DNA from: Novosphingobium kaempferiae | GTDB taxonomy: Bacteria > Pseudomonadota > Alphaproteobacteria > Sphingomonadales > Sphingomonadaceae | Assembly: GCF_021227995.1 (NCBI RefSeq) | Contig: NZ_CP089301.1 | Coordinates: forward strand, 3,224,001 to 3,288,000 | Length of the DNA: 64,000 bases | Reading direction: 5' to 3' | Part shown: positions 17,502 through 25,966 of the stretch, piece after piece | Layout: each line of letters starts with the position of its first letter | How positions within the stretch are numbered: position 1 is the first letter of the stretch | Made by a program: the position numbers and the translations under genes | Notes under the pieces: generated by a model | The model's input: only the letters and a program-made list of their open reading frames with translations | Told to the model about the DNA's origin: nothing | Databases searched by the model: none

Positions 17502-17962
17502 ACAGGCAACCGGCCCCTACGGGCTTTATTGAATTGCTCTCGGGATTGCTTGCGGACGTGACAAGCCGAGCTGGTGATGGGTTTTCGGGGATCGGCCTGA
17601 TCATTTGCGACACACCGCAGAGCCTGCCCATCCTTCCGCTTCGAGACAGCGCCCCTAAGTGGGCCGCGGGCAGTAAGCTTGCCGATTTCTTGGCAGGAGT
17701 TTCACAAACGGCCGGCCTTTATCATGACGGTTTCCATGTACTGTCGAGCTCATTGAAGCCTGTGGCCATCGCGCAATACTTCTCTCCGCCGATCGTGCCG
17801 GGCATCGTGCTGGATCGCAGTCGGCATTTTGGCGGCCGCTATGTTGCCGCATTGCTAGGTTCGGCCCTAATTGGAGTGCGTGCGACCGGCATCGCCAGCC
17901 GGGACTTCGGCATAGCGATCTTCGAGCGTGGCCAAGAGAGTTGGTTCGGACCTACGCAATGA
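17498..17962 (+). CDS. Small DAC/DisA-N-like protein between the two CBASS effectors
   Basis: A 154-residue soluble protein coupled by ATGA overlaps to both neighbours. The C-terminal half recalls a diadenylate cyclase (DisA-N) domain: DGF at 77-79 in place of DGA, and GGRYVAALLGSAL at about 112-124 where active enzymes have the RHR block before conserved small residues, then a FGIAIF strand. The RHR motif is degenerate (R-Y-V), so synthesis of c-di-AMP is unlikely. It may be a DAC-derived nucleotide sensor of the kind predicted (DACNx domains) in conflict systems. The assignment is by pattern only; it could be an unrelated fold. Confidence 0.5.
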   Translation: MNRQPAPTGFIELLSGLLADVTSRAGDGFSGIGLIICDTPQSLPILPLRDSAPKWAAGSKLADFLAGVSQTAGLYHDGFHVLSSSLKPVAIAQYFSPPIVPGIVLDRSRHFGGRYVAALLGSALIGVRATGIASRDFGIAIFERGQESWFGPTQ

Positions 17963-18564
17963 TCGGGCTCTTGCCTATCCGTCTCGTGATCTGCTGGATT
18001 GCAGTTATCTATGCCAGTTTGGCCTTGCTGCTGTTTGCAGCGCTGATCACTTTTGGCGGCAAGGAAATGGGGCTGTGGCCAGCAGCAACCTTCGCGTTTG
18101 GGGGGTCGAGCTTTTTGCAGCTCGTCCTCCTCTTTTGGTTCTCGGTCGGGTGGCGATGGTTCTGGCGCCGCATACCCAACTTCAATGAATGGCTCTACCC
18201 CGACATCCACGGTCAATGGGATATGGAGATTGCGCTAGGCGGCGCGAACGGCCAAGGGCGAAAGATCGAAGCTAAGGCGATGATCAAACAGGACTTCCTA
18301 AAGCTCAGTATGACGGTGATCGCGCCAGGTTCACGATCCGTAACGCTCTCCACTGTGCCGAAAAAGGATCCAGAATCGGGCTTGCCGCAACTCCACTACA
18401 TATTCCTGGTCACCACCAATCCAGAGGCCGGTACAGCGAGTAAAAGCTATAGAGGCGCTGCAATCCTTGATCTCGATCCGACGTTACAAGCCGAAATAAC
18501 CGGCATCTATTGGACTTCGGCGGAGACCAGCGGGACCTACCGTCTCTTTAACCGGCGCGACTGA
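17959..18564 (+). CDS. Cap15-like CBASS effector 2 (2TM plus beta-barrel)
   Basis: A 201-residue paralogue of the first effector. Two membrane helices (residues about 8-32 and 50-70) lead into WLYPDIHGQWDME, nearly the same junction as in effector 1 (WFYPDLSGEWNVE), followed by a beta-rich domain. The rest has diverged and is shorter, so this is not a recent duplication. I chose ATG 17959, which overlaps the stop of the DAC-like gene; an upstream TTG is possible. As with Cap15, it is expected to act at the inner membrane when it binds the second messenger. Confidence 0.75.
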   Translation: MIGLLPIRLVICWIAVIYASLALLLFAALITFGGKEMGLWPAATFAFGGSSFLQLVLLFWFSVGWRWFWRRIPNFNEWLYPDIHGQWDMEIALGGANGQGRKIEAKAMIKQDFLKLSMTVIAPGSRSVTLSTVPKKDPESGLPQLHYIFLVTTNPEAGTASKSYRGAAILDLDPTLQAEITGIYWTSAETSGTYRLFNRRD

Positions 18565-18664
18565 GGTACTGGTTGCTGTTATGTGCCGCTGTCCGCTTCG
18601 CCCGATTGACCGCTGCAACAGGTCTTTCAGCTAGCGGCTCTTCTTTAGCATTCGAAATGGGTAA

Positions 18665-18722
18665 GCAGACTGGCCGGTTCCAAGACCGGAAAATCGGCGG
18701 CTGAACGACCGACAAGGGTCGA
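18665..18722 (+). repeat. 58-bp dispersed intergenic repeat, copy A
   Basis: It begins GCAGACTGGCC and ends ACAAGGGTCGA. It aligns without gaps to copies at 23628, 38328 and 43756, all in the same orientation and all between genes. It is the most diverged copy in its centre (GGTTCCAAGACC). It lies in the 332-base gap between effector 2 and the next gene, in which I see nothing else. Confidence 0.7.
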
Positions 18723-18896
18723 CGACGGGAAGTCCGCAACGCGCCCATGCCGACCATTCAGCCCTGGGAAGCAACCACCGAAAGCTGCCGGTCGTGACGA
18801 GTTAATGAGCAGGCGACTTTCCGAACACCGCTGAAATGGGGTGCCTGATGTTCCGCACCTGTTCCAATGGCGCGCTGAGCGTGCTATCCGAGAAGT

Positions 18897-19517
18897 ATGA
18901 GCGGGGCGGGGGAAAATCTGAGGGTGAACACTGTGGGTGAACGCCCGGTCATCGGTGTGCTGGTTGCCGACTTTTTGCCGGTGACTATCGCGGATGGCAT
19001 AGAGGCAGAATTGTCGGCCCCTGGGCTGCTTGTCAGCGTTCAGCATCGGCCACTTGGCCCGTTCGCCGGGGGCGAACTCTATCTTCCCAGCGCAATCATG
19101 ATCTTTATCGCTGGCGGCTATTTCAACGGCTTTCTCGCGAAGCTGGGAGAGGATCACTACGCAGCACTTAAGGGGGCGGCGAAGCGCCTTTTCCGGCGTT
19201 CGGTCCCGCTTGCAATCAGTTCCGTGGGTTCACCGGGCAAGGCGTCAAAGTCTGGTTTCTCGCTGGCTTATTCGGTAACGGGGGAAGTCGCATCAGGCCT
19301 TTGCTTCAAGCTTATTCTGCAATCCGAGGTCGACCCCGAGGTTGGGCAGGTAGGCGTCGATGCGTTCATCGACCTGATCCGGGATATTCACGCCGACGCT
19401 CTTGACGCCGAGGCGGTTGAAAGTTTTCTCAAATATCGGCCAGTAGGCGGCACGGTGCTGGTCACTTTCGACGCTGCAACGCGACGTATCGTACCCGTCG
19501 ACGGGCTCGCTCGGTGA
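18897..19517 (+). CDS. Uncharacterised protein with one hydrophobic segment, paired with the large SIR2 gene
   Basis: 206 residues that I do not recognise. A hydrophobic segment at about 62-80 (LPSAIMIFIAGGYFNGFL) is followed by a basic amphipathic helix, KLGEDHYAALKGAAKRLFRR, and then a mixed alpha/beta region. It ends 23 bases before the SIR2 gene and on the same strand, so the two probably form an operon. It may be a membrane sensor or partner of the SIR2 protein; this is inferred only from position. The SIR2-HerA operon in the same island also carries a small one-TM protein. The start at ATG 18897 has only a weak ribosome site. Confidence 0.6.
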   Translation: MSGAGENLRVNTVGERPVIGVLVADFLPVTIADGIEAELSAPGLLVSVQHRPLGPFAGGELYLPSAIMIFIAGGYFNGFLAKLGEDHYAALKGAAKRLFRRSVPLAISSVGSPGKASKSGFSLAYSVTGEVASGLCFKLILQSEVDPEVGQVGVDAFIDLIRDIHADALDAEAVESFLKYRPVGGTVLVTFDAATRRIVPVDGLAR

Positions 19518-19540
19518 TGTGCGTGAGTGAGGAGCGCTAG

Positions 19541-22500
19541 ATGCGCTTTGTCGAAAACGGCCCGATCCTTCCGGACGAATTGCTGATTTCGCGTGATGAG
19601 GGGCAAGTGTTGTTCTTCTGCGGATCGGGTGTCTCCCTCGCGCGCGCCGGGCTCCCAGATTTCTATGGGCTCGCGGATGCAGTGCTGAAGCATCTCCACG
19701 CGGCCTCGAATAGTCGTGCGCGTGCGGTAATTGCGGCGTCGCGATCAGTGTCGGTCAAGGGTGTTGAGGGTCTGATTCCCGCCGATCGGGCTTTCTCCCT
19801 GCTCGAGCAGGAATTTGATGTGCAACGCGTTCGGGAGGCCGTCGCCGCAAGCCTGGTGCCGAAGATCGACGATATTAGCGCGCATCGCGCGCTAATGGAT
19901 CTCGCTACCGGCACCGACGGGGTGGTGCGACTGGTTACGACGAATTTCGATCGCCTGTTCCAGCAGTGCAGTGCCGCGACGCCTTGGCATTCACCGCCGG
20001 ATCTCCCGAATCCCGCACGCGCGTCGGCATTCAAGGGGATCATGCACCTGCATGGCGTGCTCGATGCCGACGGGCGCCCGCCGGTCGAAGACAATTTCGT
20101 CATCTCCAGCGCGGATTTTGGCCGGGCCTACCTTTCGGATGGCTGGGCTACTCGTTTCATTCGGTCGCTGATGGAGCGCTTCCAGATCGTCTTCGTCGGC
20201 TACACGGCCAACGATCCACCGGTGCAATATCTGCTGGAGGCGCTCAACACTCGTTCGGCGACATTCCAGCCAATGTACGCGCTTCAGGCTGGGGACGACG
20301 AACTAGCCAAGGCGCTATGGTCGCACAAGGGCGTTACCCCGATCGCCTTTGACCCTGCAAACAACTACCGTGCGCTCTGGGATACGATCGAGGCTTGGGC
20401 GGAGCGGGCGAGAGATCCGCAGGCTTGGGCCCGCACGTATCTCGCCAAATTTGATAAAGGGCCGCAAACGGTCAAGCCTCATGAGCGCGGTATCTTTGCC
20501 CATCTTGCTTCCTATCCTGGCGGTAGTCGAGAGATCGCGAAAGCAGGCGCCGCACTCCCCGCCGAATGGATGTGTGTGCTCGACCCGTCGATGCGGTACC
20601 GGACGCCAGCGAAGCGAAGCATCATGTCGGACGGCGACACGTTCGATCCCTTTGCCGCTTGGGGCTTGGATGATGAGGAGGTTCCTCCATCGGTAGATCC
20701 TGACAATCGCTTCGAGGATCGGAAAACGCCGGTCGAGGCGCGCAACCTGCTCGTCGCGGGACGGCGAGATGAGACAAGCTCAGGTCATATGGGTGATCTT
20801 GGACTGGCTCTCGATGGCGCTGAACGCCTTCCGGAGCGACTTCGGCTCATTGGCTCCTGGTTCACGCAGGTTGCACATGAGCCTGCCGCGCTTTGGTGGG
20901 CAGCGGGCAAGGCGCGGATCAATCAGCAGCTTGCAGGATGGATCTCGTCCAACCTCGATCGCGATAAAGACCGGTTCAGTGATGTAATCCGACGCGGATG
21001 GCGCGATTTGATCGAAGGAAACGCCGCAGCGACGGATACGCACAATATTGCGCTCTACAGGCTGGAGCAGTCGGTATCGGCCGATGGCTGGACGCCGACG
21101 CTGGTGCGAAAGCTTGCGGCACTTAGGGCGCCGCGCGTTGAGGTACGGCGAAGCTGGACTCGCGGCGCACCGCCGACGTCTGCCGCGTCGGACGATTTGC
21201 TGCACCGGGACATTGCGTACCCGAATGCGGCGATTGACTTTATCGTACCCGAAGCGCTGCTTCCGCAATATGTTCGCGAACTCGGGCACGTTCTGCAACG
21301 CGCCGTCGATCTCGAAACGGAACTCCGTGCGTATATCTACATGCTGGGCCCTTTGTGGCGCGAAGAGAAAAGCGAAGATGACCTATCGGATATTGGCGAC
21401 GATCTAACTGGCCTTTTTCGTGATTGGGTGACGGCGCTTGAACGTTTACTACCGCTTGATGTGCGGACGGTTCGTGCCGAACTTTCACGTTGGGTGGACC
21501 GTGATAATTCGGTAGGACGGCGGCTTCGGATTTGGGCGGCCGGCATGCCTGACCTGTGGTCTGCAGGCGAAGCTGCGCGGGAATTGCTGGCGCTTGATGA
21601 GGATGGGTTCTGGGAGCGGGACCATCAGCGCGATCTGCTATGTACCTTGTCGAAGCGTTTGGCCTCGCTTCCCGAGACGGATCGCAAAGCGGTCGAACAA
21701 CGTGTCCTTGCCGGGCCTTCGATCTATGACGGAGAGACGCCGGAGAGCCATCGCATGCGCGCCGCAGCGCATACGTTGGAGCGCTTGGCTTGGCTCAATG
21801 GGAACGGTGTTACATTCACCTTCAATCTGGCATCTGAGATGGCCAGGCTGCGCGCTTTGTATCCGGCCTGGGAAGAGCGGCAATCTCAGGCCGCGGCAGA
21901 GTCCAACGAAGCGCGTGTGGTGACCGTCGGAGAAAAGACCGACCACGATGAACTGCTCGCCCTGCCGATCAGGAAAATCGCCGAGGTCGCGTCCAGCGTC
22001 GATTACACCCGTCTCGATACCGCAACCGTGCTCCGATCGTTCCTCGGGCTGGTGCGGGCAAAGCCGGTTCGCGCACTTGCTGCGTTGCGACAGGCGGGTA
22101 TGCCGACGCCGCTGCGACTCTGGGAAGAGTATCTGACCGACGAGGATCGCACCCAGACGTCGCCAAGGTTGGTCGTTGCAACTGCATGTCTTCTAGTGGA
22201 CATGGCATCAGACGACCTCCTCGAGATTTCGCGATCAGTAGCGCGCTGGATCGAGCGCTATGGAATGTCCTTGAAGACGAAGGATCCGCCTCTCGAGGCC
22301 CGGCTGTGGGAGCTCCTGTTGGGAGCGATGGAGTCAGCGCCAGACAAGGTCCGATCGGCGGTCATCGTATCGGCAGATAATCGGGACTGGTTGTTGGAGG
22401 CGATCAATTCTCCCTCAGGCCGCCTTGCCGACTATATAGTGCACCGAGCTTCGGATGAGGCGCCGGAGGGGGCTTTGCCGCATACATGGCTGGGGCGGCT

Positions 22501-23311
22501 GCGTCGCTTGATTGATCTGGCCGGTGATGCTGGCCGTTACGCGCTCGTCACGACCTGCCAGAATTTAAAATTCCTGTATTTCAGGGCGCCGGCATTTGCC
22601 GGCGACCATCTCCTTCCGAAGCGGTTCGGCGACGAGGGTGACAGAACCGCCTTCTGGTCAGGCGTGGTCCGGTCTTCGGCGCTCAGCGCCGGTCTTCATC
22701 GTATCCTCAACGCCGAAATCCTAGAGACGGTGCGTAATGGCGATGGTGGTCGCGGTGAGATCAGTGCATTGGCGGCATTCCTTTTACGCGGTTGGGCCAT
22801 GGATCCGTTGCGCGAAAGCGGCGACGCGATCACCGACGACGCGTTGCGTGAGGCAATCCTAGAAACCTCGGAGGGCATGCGCAGACAGATTCTGCAAACC
22901 ACACGGCGATGGTGGAAGGAGCCATCGTGGCAGGGGCGGGCGCTGGAACTGTTGCGTGATATCTGGCCGCGGCAGCGTATTGCCCGATCAGCGTCTGTCG
23001 CCGACGCGATCGCGTCTCTCGTCGTGGAGTCGGACGACAAATTCCCCGAGACACTGGCCGTCGCTGGCGATCTACTTGAGCCGCTGCCCGGCATGGCAGC
23101 GGGCTGGAGCTACAATGTCGATCGCCTCAAATCGCTGGCAGAGCGCTTCCCAGAGGCTATGCTGGACTTTCTGTACAGCGTCTTGGTCGAGGATGCCGGG
23201 AACTGGCCCTATCGGATCGAAATTACGCTGGAGGCCCTTGAGACGACCGTTGTTCAGAAGGATGGTCGGTTGCAGGATCTGCGGCGACGCTGGTCGGCCC
23301 GAACGCTTTGA
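19541..23311 (+). CDS. Large SIR2-domain protein (1256 aa), predicted defence NADase
   Basis: The N-terminal 300 residues are a SIR2-like domain: FFCGSGVSLARAGLPDF (about 28-44), VTTNFDRLF (about 131-139), MHLHGVLD (about 168) and FVGYTANDPPVQYLL (about 222). The other 950 residues are mostly helical, without recognisable motifs, as in the defence-associated sirtuins DSR1/DSR2 and the SIR2-DUF4020 proteins, where the C-terminal part senses phage proteins. The size is near or above that of the DSR proteins. GAGGAGCG precedes the ATG. The expected action is NAD+ depletion and abortive infection. The frame is intact across 3.8 kb. Confidence 0.82.
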   Translation: MRFVENGPILPDELLISRDEGQVLFFCGSGVSLARAGLPDFYGLADAVLKHLHAASNSRARAVIAASRSVSVKGVEGLIPADRAFSLLEQEFDVQRVREAVAASLVPKIDDISAHRALMDLATGTDGVVRLVTTNFDRLFQQCSAATPWHSPPDLPNPARASAFKGIMHLHGVLDADGRPPVEDNFVISSADFGRAYLSDGWATRFIRSLMERFQIVFVGYTANDPPVQYLLEALNTRSATFQPMYALQAGDDELAKALWSHKGVTPIAFDPANNYRALWDTIEAWAERARDPQAWARTYLAKFDKGPQTVKPHERGIFAHLASYPGGSREIAKAGAALPAEWMCVLDPSMRYRTPAKRSIMSDGDTFDPFAAWGLDDEEVPPSVDPDNRFEDRKTPVEARNLLVAGRRDETSSGHMGDLGLALDGAERLPERLRLIGSWFTQVAHEPAALWWAAGKARINQQLAGWISSNLDRDKDRFSDVIRRGWRDLIEGNAAATDTHNIALYRLEQSVSADGWTPTLVRKLAALRAPRVEVRRSWTRGAPPTSAASDDLLHRDIAYPNAAIDFIVPEALLPQYVRELGHVLQRAVDLETELRAYIYMLGPLWREEKSEDDLSDIGDDLTGLFRDWVTALERLLPLDVRTVRAELSRWVDRDNSVGRRLRIWAAGMPDLWSAGEAARELLALDEDGFWERDHQRDLLCTLSKRLASLPETDRKAVEQRVLAGPSIYDGETPESHRMRAAAHTLERLAWLNGNGVTFTFNLASEMARLRALYPAWEERQSQAAAESNEARVVTVGEKTDHDELLALPIRKIAEVASSVDYTRLDTATVLRSFLGLVRAKPVRALAALRQAGMPTPLRLWEEYLTDEDRTQTSPRLVVATACLLVDMASDDLLEISRSVARWIERYGMSLKTKDPPLEARLWELLLGAMESAPDKVRSAVIVSADNRDWLLEAINSPSGRLADYIVHRASDEAPEGALPHTWLGRLRRLIDLAGDAGRYALVTTCQNLKFLYFRAPAFAGDHLLPKRFGDEGDRTAFWSGVVRSSALSAGLHRILNAEILETVRNGDGGRGEISALAAFLLRGWAMDPLRESGDAITDDALREAILETSEGMRRQILQTTRRWWKEPSWQGRALELLRDIWPRQRIARSASVADAIASLVVESDDKFPETLAVAGDLLEPLPGMAAGWSYNVDRLKSLAERFPEAMLDFLYSVLVEDAGNWPYRIEITLEALETTVVQKDGRLQDLRRRWSARTL

Positions 23312-23627
23312 AATAGGCGAAACAGCGATGAGGAAGCGGTTCCGTGGCAAAGCTTGTGCCTATGGAACCGCAGTAGGCGTCACTGGCGACCCTATCTTCT
23401 TCCGAAACATTTTCCCGGTCACCAATCCTAAAAATCCTCCCGGGTTAGTGTGTGCGAGCTGCGCAACCATGCCAAGTCGCTGTTGGAGCATTACCTCCTC
23501 ACCGTACTCCCATATGACGCATTTCTGAAAATCGGCATGAAATCTGAACGATCGGCAGCTTTCATCCGACTGGACGTTCACTGGCGCAGATGTGAACTAC
23601 CTGCTTTGGCCGCGACTTGCCGGGTTT

Positions 23628-23685
23628 GCGGACCGTCCGAACCTGGGGAACGAGAATTGACGGCTGAGAGTCCGCAAAGGGTCGA
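23628..23685 (+). repeat. 58-bp dispersed intergenic repeat, copy B
   Basis: It begins GCGGACCGTCCG and ends GCAAAGGGTCGA. It is one of four ungapped copies. It lies in the 423-base gap between the SIR2 gene and the GH3 gene, that is, at the border between the defence island and the catabolic locus. In this copy the ends GCGGAC and GTCCGC are inverse complements, but that pairing is not kept in the others. I see nothing else in the gap. Confidence 0.7.
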
Positions 23686-23734
23686 CCTCGGAACGGGCCC
23701 ACCTGAGCTGGCAGGTGGGCCGCCAACGAGTTTC

Positions 23735-25951
23735 TTACTGCGGCCAGCTGCGTGGCTTGATCGGCACGGTGGAAACGGGGCCAAGGTGCTCGGCGTCCTC
23801 GCCCAGGGCGAAGCTGTAGCTGCCGCCATCGATGATCCATCTGCCTGCCTCCCAGCGAGCGAGCAGGCGCGGATCGATGGTCATCGCCACCGGTTTGCTC
23901 TGTCCTGCGGCCAGTTCAATGCGCTGGTAGCCGACCAGTCGCTGCATCGGCTTACTGTCGCGCGAGACGAGGTAGAGTTGGGCCACGGTGGCGCCGGCAC
24001 GTTTGCCGGTGTTGCTCATGTGTGCGCTTGCCTTGGCCCCATCGGTCTTGAGGGCGCTCGATGCGAACGTGGTGTAGGACAGGCCGTAGCCGAAGGGGAA
24101 CAGCGCCTTCTCGCCTTTGCGGGCATTCCAGCGGTAGCCGACGTCCGAGCCTTCGGTGTTATAGTCGGTGGTCAGCTTGGCGTCGGGGGTCGGCGGATCG
24201 CCCGCGAAGTTGGGTTCGAGATCGGCGTAGCCGTCTACGACCTGACGAGGCAGCTGGCTGATCGCCTGCGGAAAGGTGATGGGCAGGTGGCCAGAGGGAT
24301 TGACCTTACCAAAAAGGACGTCCGCGATCGCCTCGCCGCCGCGCGCGCCGGGATACCACGCCTCGACGACGGCCGCGGTTTTGTCGAGCCAGGGCATCAG
24401 CACCGGGCCGCCGGTTTCCAGCACCACGATCGTGTTCGGATTGGCCTCGGCCACCGCAGCGATGAGCGCATCCTGCCCGCTCGGCAGGCTGAGGTCGGGA
24501 TGATCGAGCCCCTCGGTCGACCACTGCGTAGCGAACACGATCGCGACATCGGCCGCCTTGGCCTGCGCCACTGCGTCAGCGATGTAGCGACCGTCGCGGA
24601 AGTGGATGTCGGCAGCCGGTGCCTGAGCCTTGATGGCGGCGAGCGGGTTGGACTTGTGGAAGCTCTGCGCGAAGAACGCCGCCCAAGGGCTCGTTCCTCC
24701 AAGGGGCACCGAAACGGCCGGGCCACCTTCGCCCTGGACCTGGCTGGAGCCCGCGCCGGAGAGCACGCCGGTATCGGCGTAGCCGCCGATCACAGCAATG
24801 CGCCTGGCGCTGGCCGCCAGCGGCAGCGCGTTCCCGGTGTTGCGCAGGAGGACGATGCCCTGCGCAGCGACGTCCTGTGCGACCTTGGCGTTGGCGGCGA
24901 AGTCGATGGCGCCGCCGGGCTGGGCCGGGTTGGCGTCCAGGCCATTCTGGTAGATGGCCCATAGGATCCGCTTGTTCATGTCGTCGATGCGGCGGGCATA
25001 GGCCGGATCGGAACTGCCCGCCTTGGCAAGTTCGCTGCCGAAGAAGACGGCGGGGTCAAGCTCGGCGCCGGATTGCTGGTCCAGCCCCTTGAGCGCGGCG
25101 CCCAGAGCGGGAACCGCGCCCCAGTCGGACATGACGAAGCCCTTGTAGCCCCATTCCCGCTTGAGAACGGTGTTGAGCAGCCAGTCGCTGGCGCACGCCT
25201 GCTCGCCGTTCACGCGGTTGTAGGCGCACATCACCGATCCGGGATTGCCGATCTCGATCCCCATCTTGAACGCCAGCAGGTCGCTCTCATGCGCGGCGGC
25301 GGGGGTAATCTGCACGTCGACGAACTTGCGGCCGGTCTCCTGCCCGTTGAGCGCGAAGTGCTTGATGGTCGAGATGATATGGTTGGACTGGATGCCGCGA
25401 ATGGCGTGGCCCGCGAGTGTTCCCGCCAGCAGCGGATCTTCGCCTAGATACTCGAAATTGCGACCATTGCGAGGATCGCGCGTCAGGTTGACGCCGCCTG
25501 CCAACAGGACGTTGAAACCCTTTGCACGGGCTTCGGAACCGATCATCCGGCCGCCTTCCTCGATCAACCCCTGGTTCCAGGTCGAGGCCATGGCCAGACC
25601 TGAAGGAAGGGCGGTGGCGCCGTCCTTGCGCAGGCCGAAGACGTAGGACACGCCAAGGCTGGCGTCGGTTTCGCGCAGTGAAGGCACGCCAAGGCGCGGC
25701 AGGCCGGCGATGTAGCCCGCGCCGGGAATGGCTTCTGCGGGTGGCTTCGGCGAGTTCGGGCCGATCGGCAGCGGCATGGTGCCTACCGTCAGGACGGTCT
25801 TTTCCTCAGGCTTCATCTGCCGCAGCGTCGCTTCGGCCTTTGCGTCCGCCGGCGAAGTTTCAGCGTGGGCTGTGGGCGCAAGCGAGACGCAGGCAATGGC
25901 GAGGGTAGACAGTGCCGGTATGGCGGCTTTCAGGCGTCGATTTGTGAACAT
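23735..25951 (-). CDS. Secreted glycoside hydrolase family 3 beta-glucosidase
   Basis: A 738-residue GH3 enzyme that removes beta-linked glucose or related sugars, probably in the periplasm. It has a signal peptide (about residues 1-30, ending A-H-A), the GH3 TIM-barrel domain with the KHF motif near 198 and the nucleophile Asp at about 276 in GFVMSDWGA, the (alpha/beta)6 sandwich domain, and a C-terminal fibronectin III-like domain opening with SYTTFASS. I chose ATG 25951 because GGAGAG lies seven bases upstream; an ATG 15 bases earlier overlaps that site. Last gene of the five-gene minus operon. Confidence 0.93.
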   Translation of the reverse strand: MFTNRRLKAAIPALSTLAIACVSLAPTAHAETSPADAKAEATLRQMKPEEKTVLTVGTMPLPIGPNSPKPPAEAIPGAGYIAGLPRLGVPSLRETDASLGVSYVFGLRKDGATALPSGLAMASTWNQGLIEEGGRMIGSEARAKGFNVLLAGGVNLTRDPRNGRNFEYLGEDPLLAGTLAGHAIRGIQSNHIISTIKHFALNGQETGRKFVDVQITPAAAHESDLLAFKMGIEIGNPGSVMCAYNRVNGEQACASDWLLNTVLKREWGYKGFVMSDWGAVPALGAALKGLDQQSGAELDPAVFFGSELAKAGSSDPAYARRIDDMNKRILWAIYQNGLDANPAQPGGAIDFAANAKVAQDVAAQGIVLLRNTGNALPLAASARRIAVIGGYADTGVLSGAGSSQVQGEGGPAVSVPLGGTSPWAAFFAQSFHKSNPLAAIKAQAPAADIHFRDGRYIADAVAQAKAADVAIVFATQWSTEGLDHPDLSLPSGQDALIAAVAEANPNTIVVLETGGPVLMPWLDKTAAVVEAWYPGARGGEAIADVLFGKVNPSGHLPITFPQAISQLPRQVVDGYADLEPNFAGDPPTPDAKLTTDYNTEGSDVGYRWNARKGEKALFPFGYGLSYTTFASSALKTDGAKASAHMSNTGKRAGATVAQLYLVSRDSKPMQRLVGYQRIELAAGQSKPVAMTIDPRLLARWEAGRWIIDGGSYSFALGEDAEHLGPVSTVPIKPRSWPQ

Positions 25952-25966
25952 CGGCTTTCTCTCCAT

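Noticed and set aside
23450..24964. 504-codon plus-strand frame opposite the GH3 gene
   Set aside because: It is antisense to a recognisable GH3 enzyme, has no ribosome site and no known motif.
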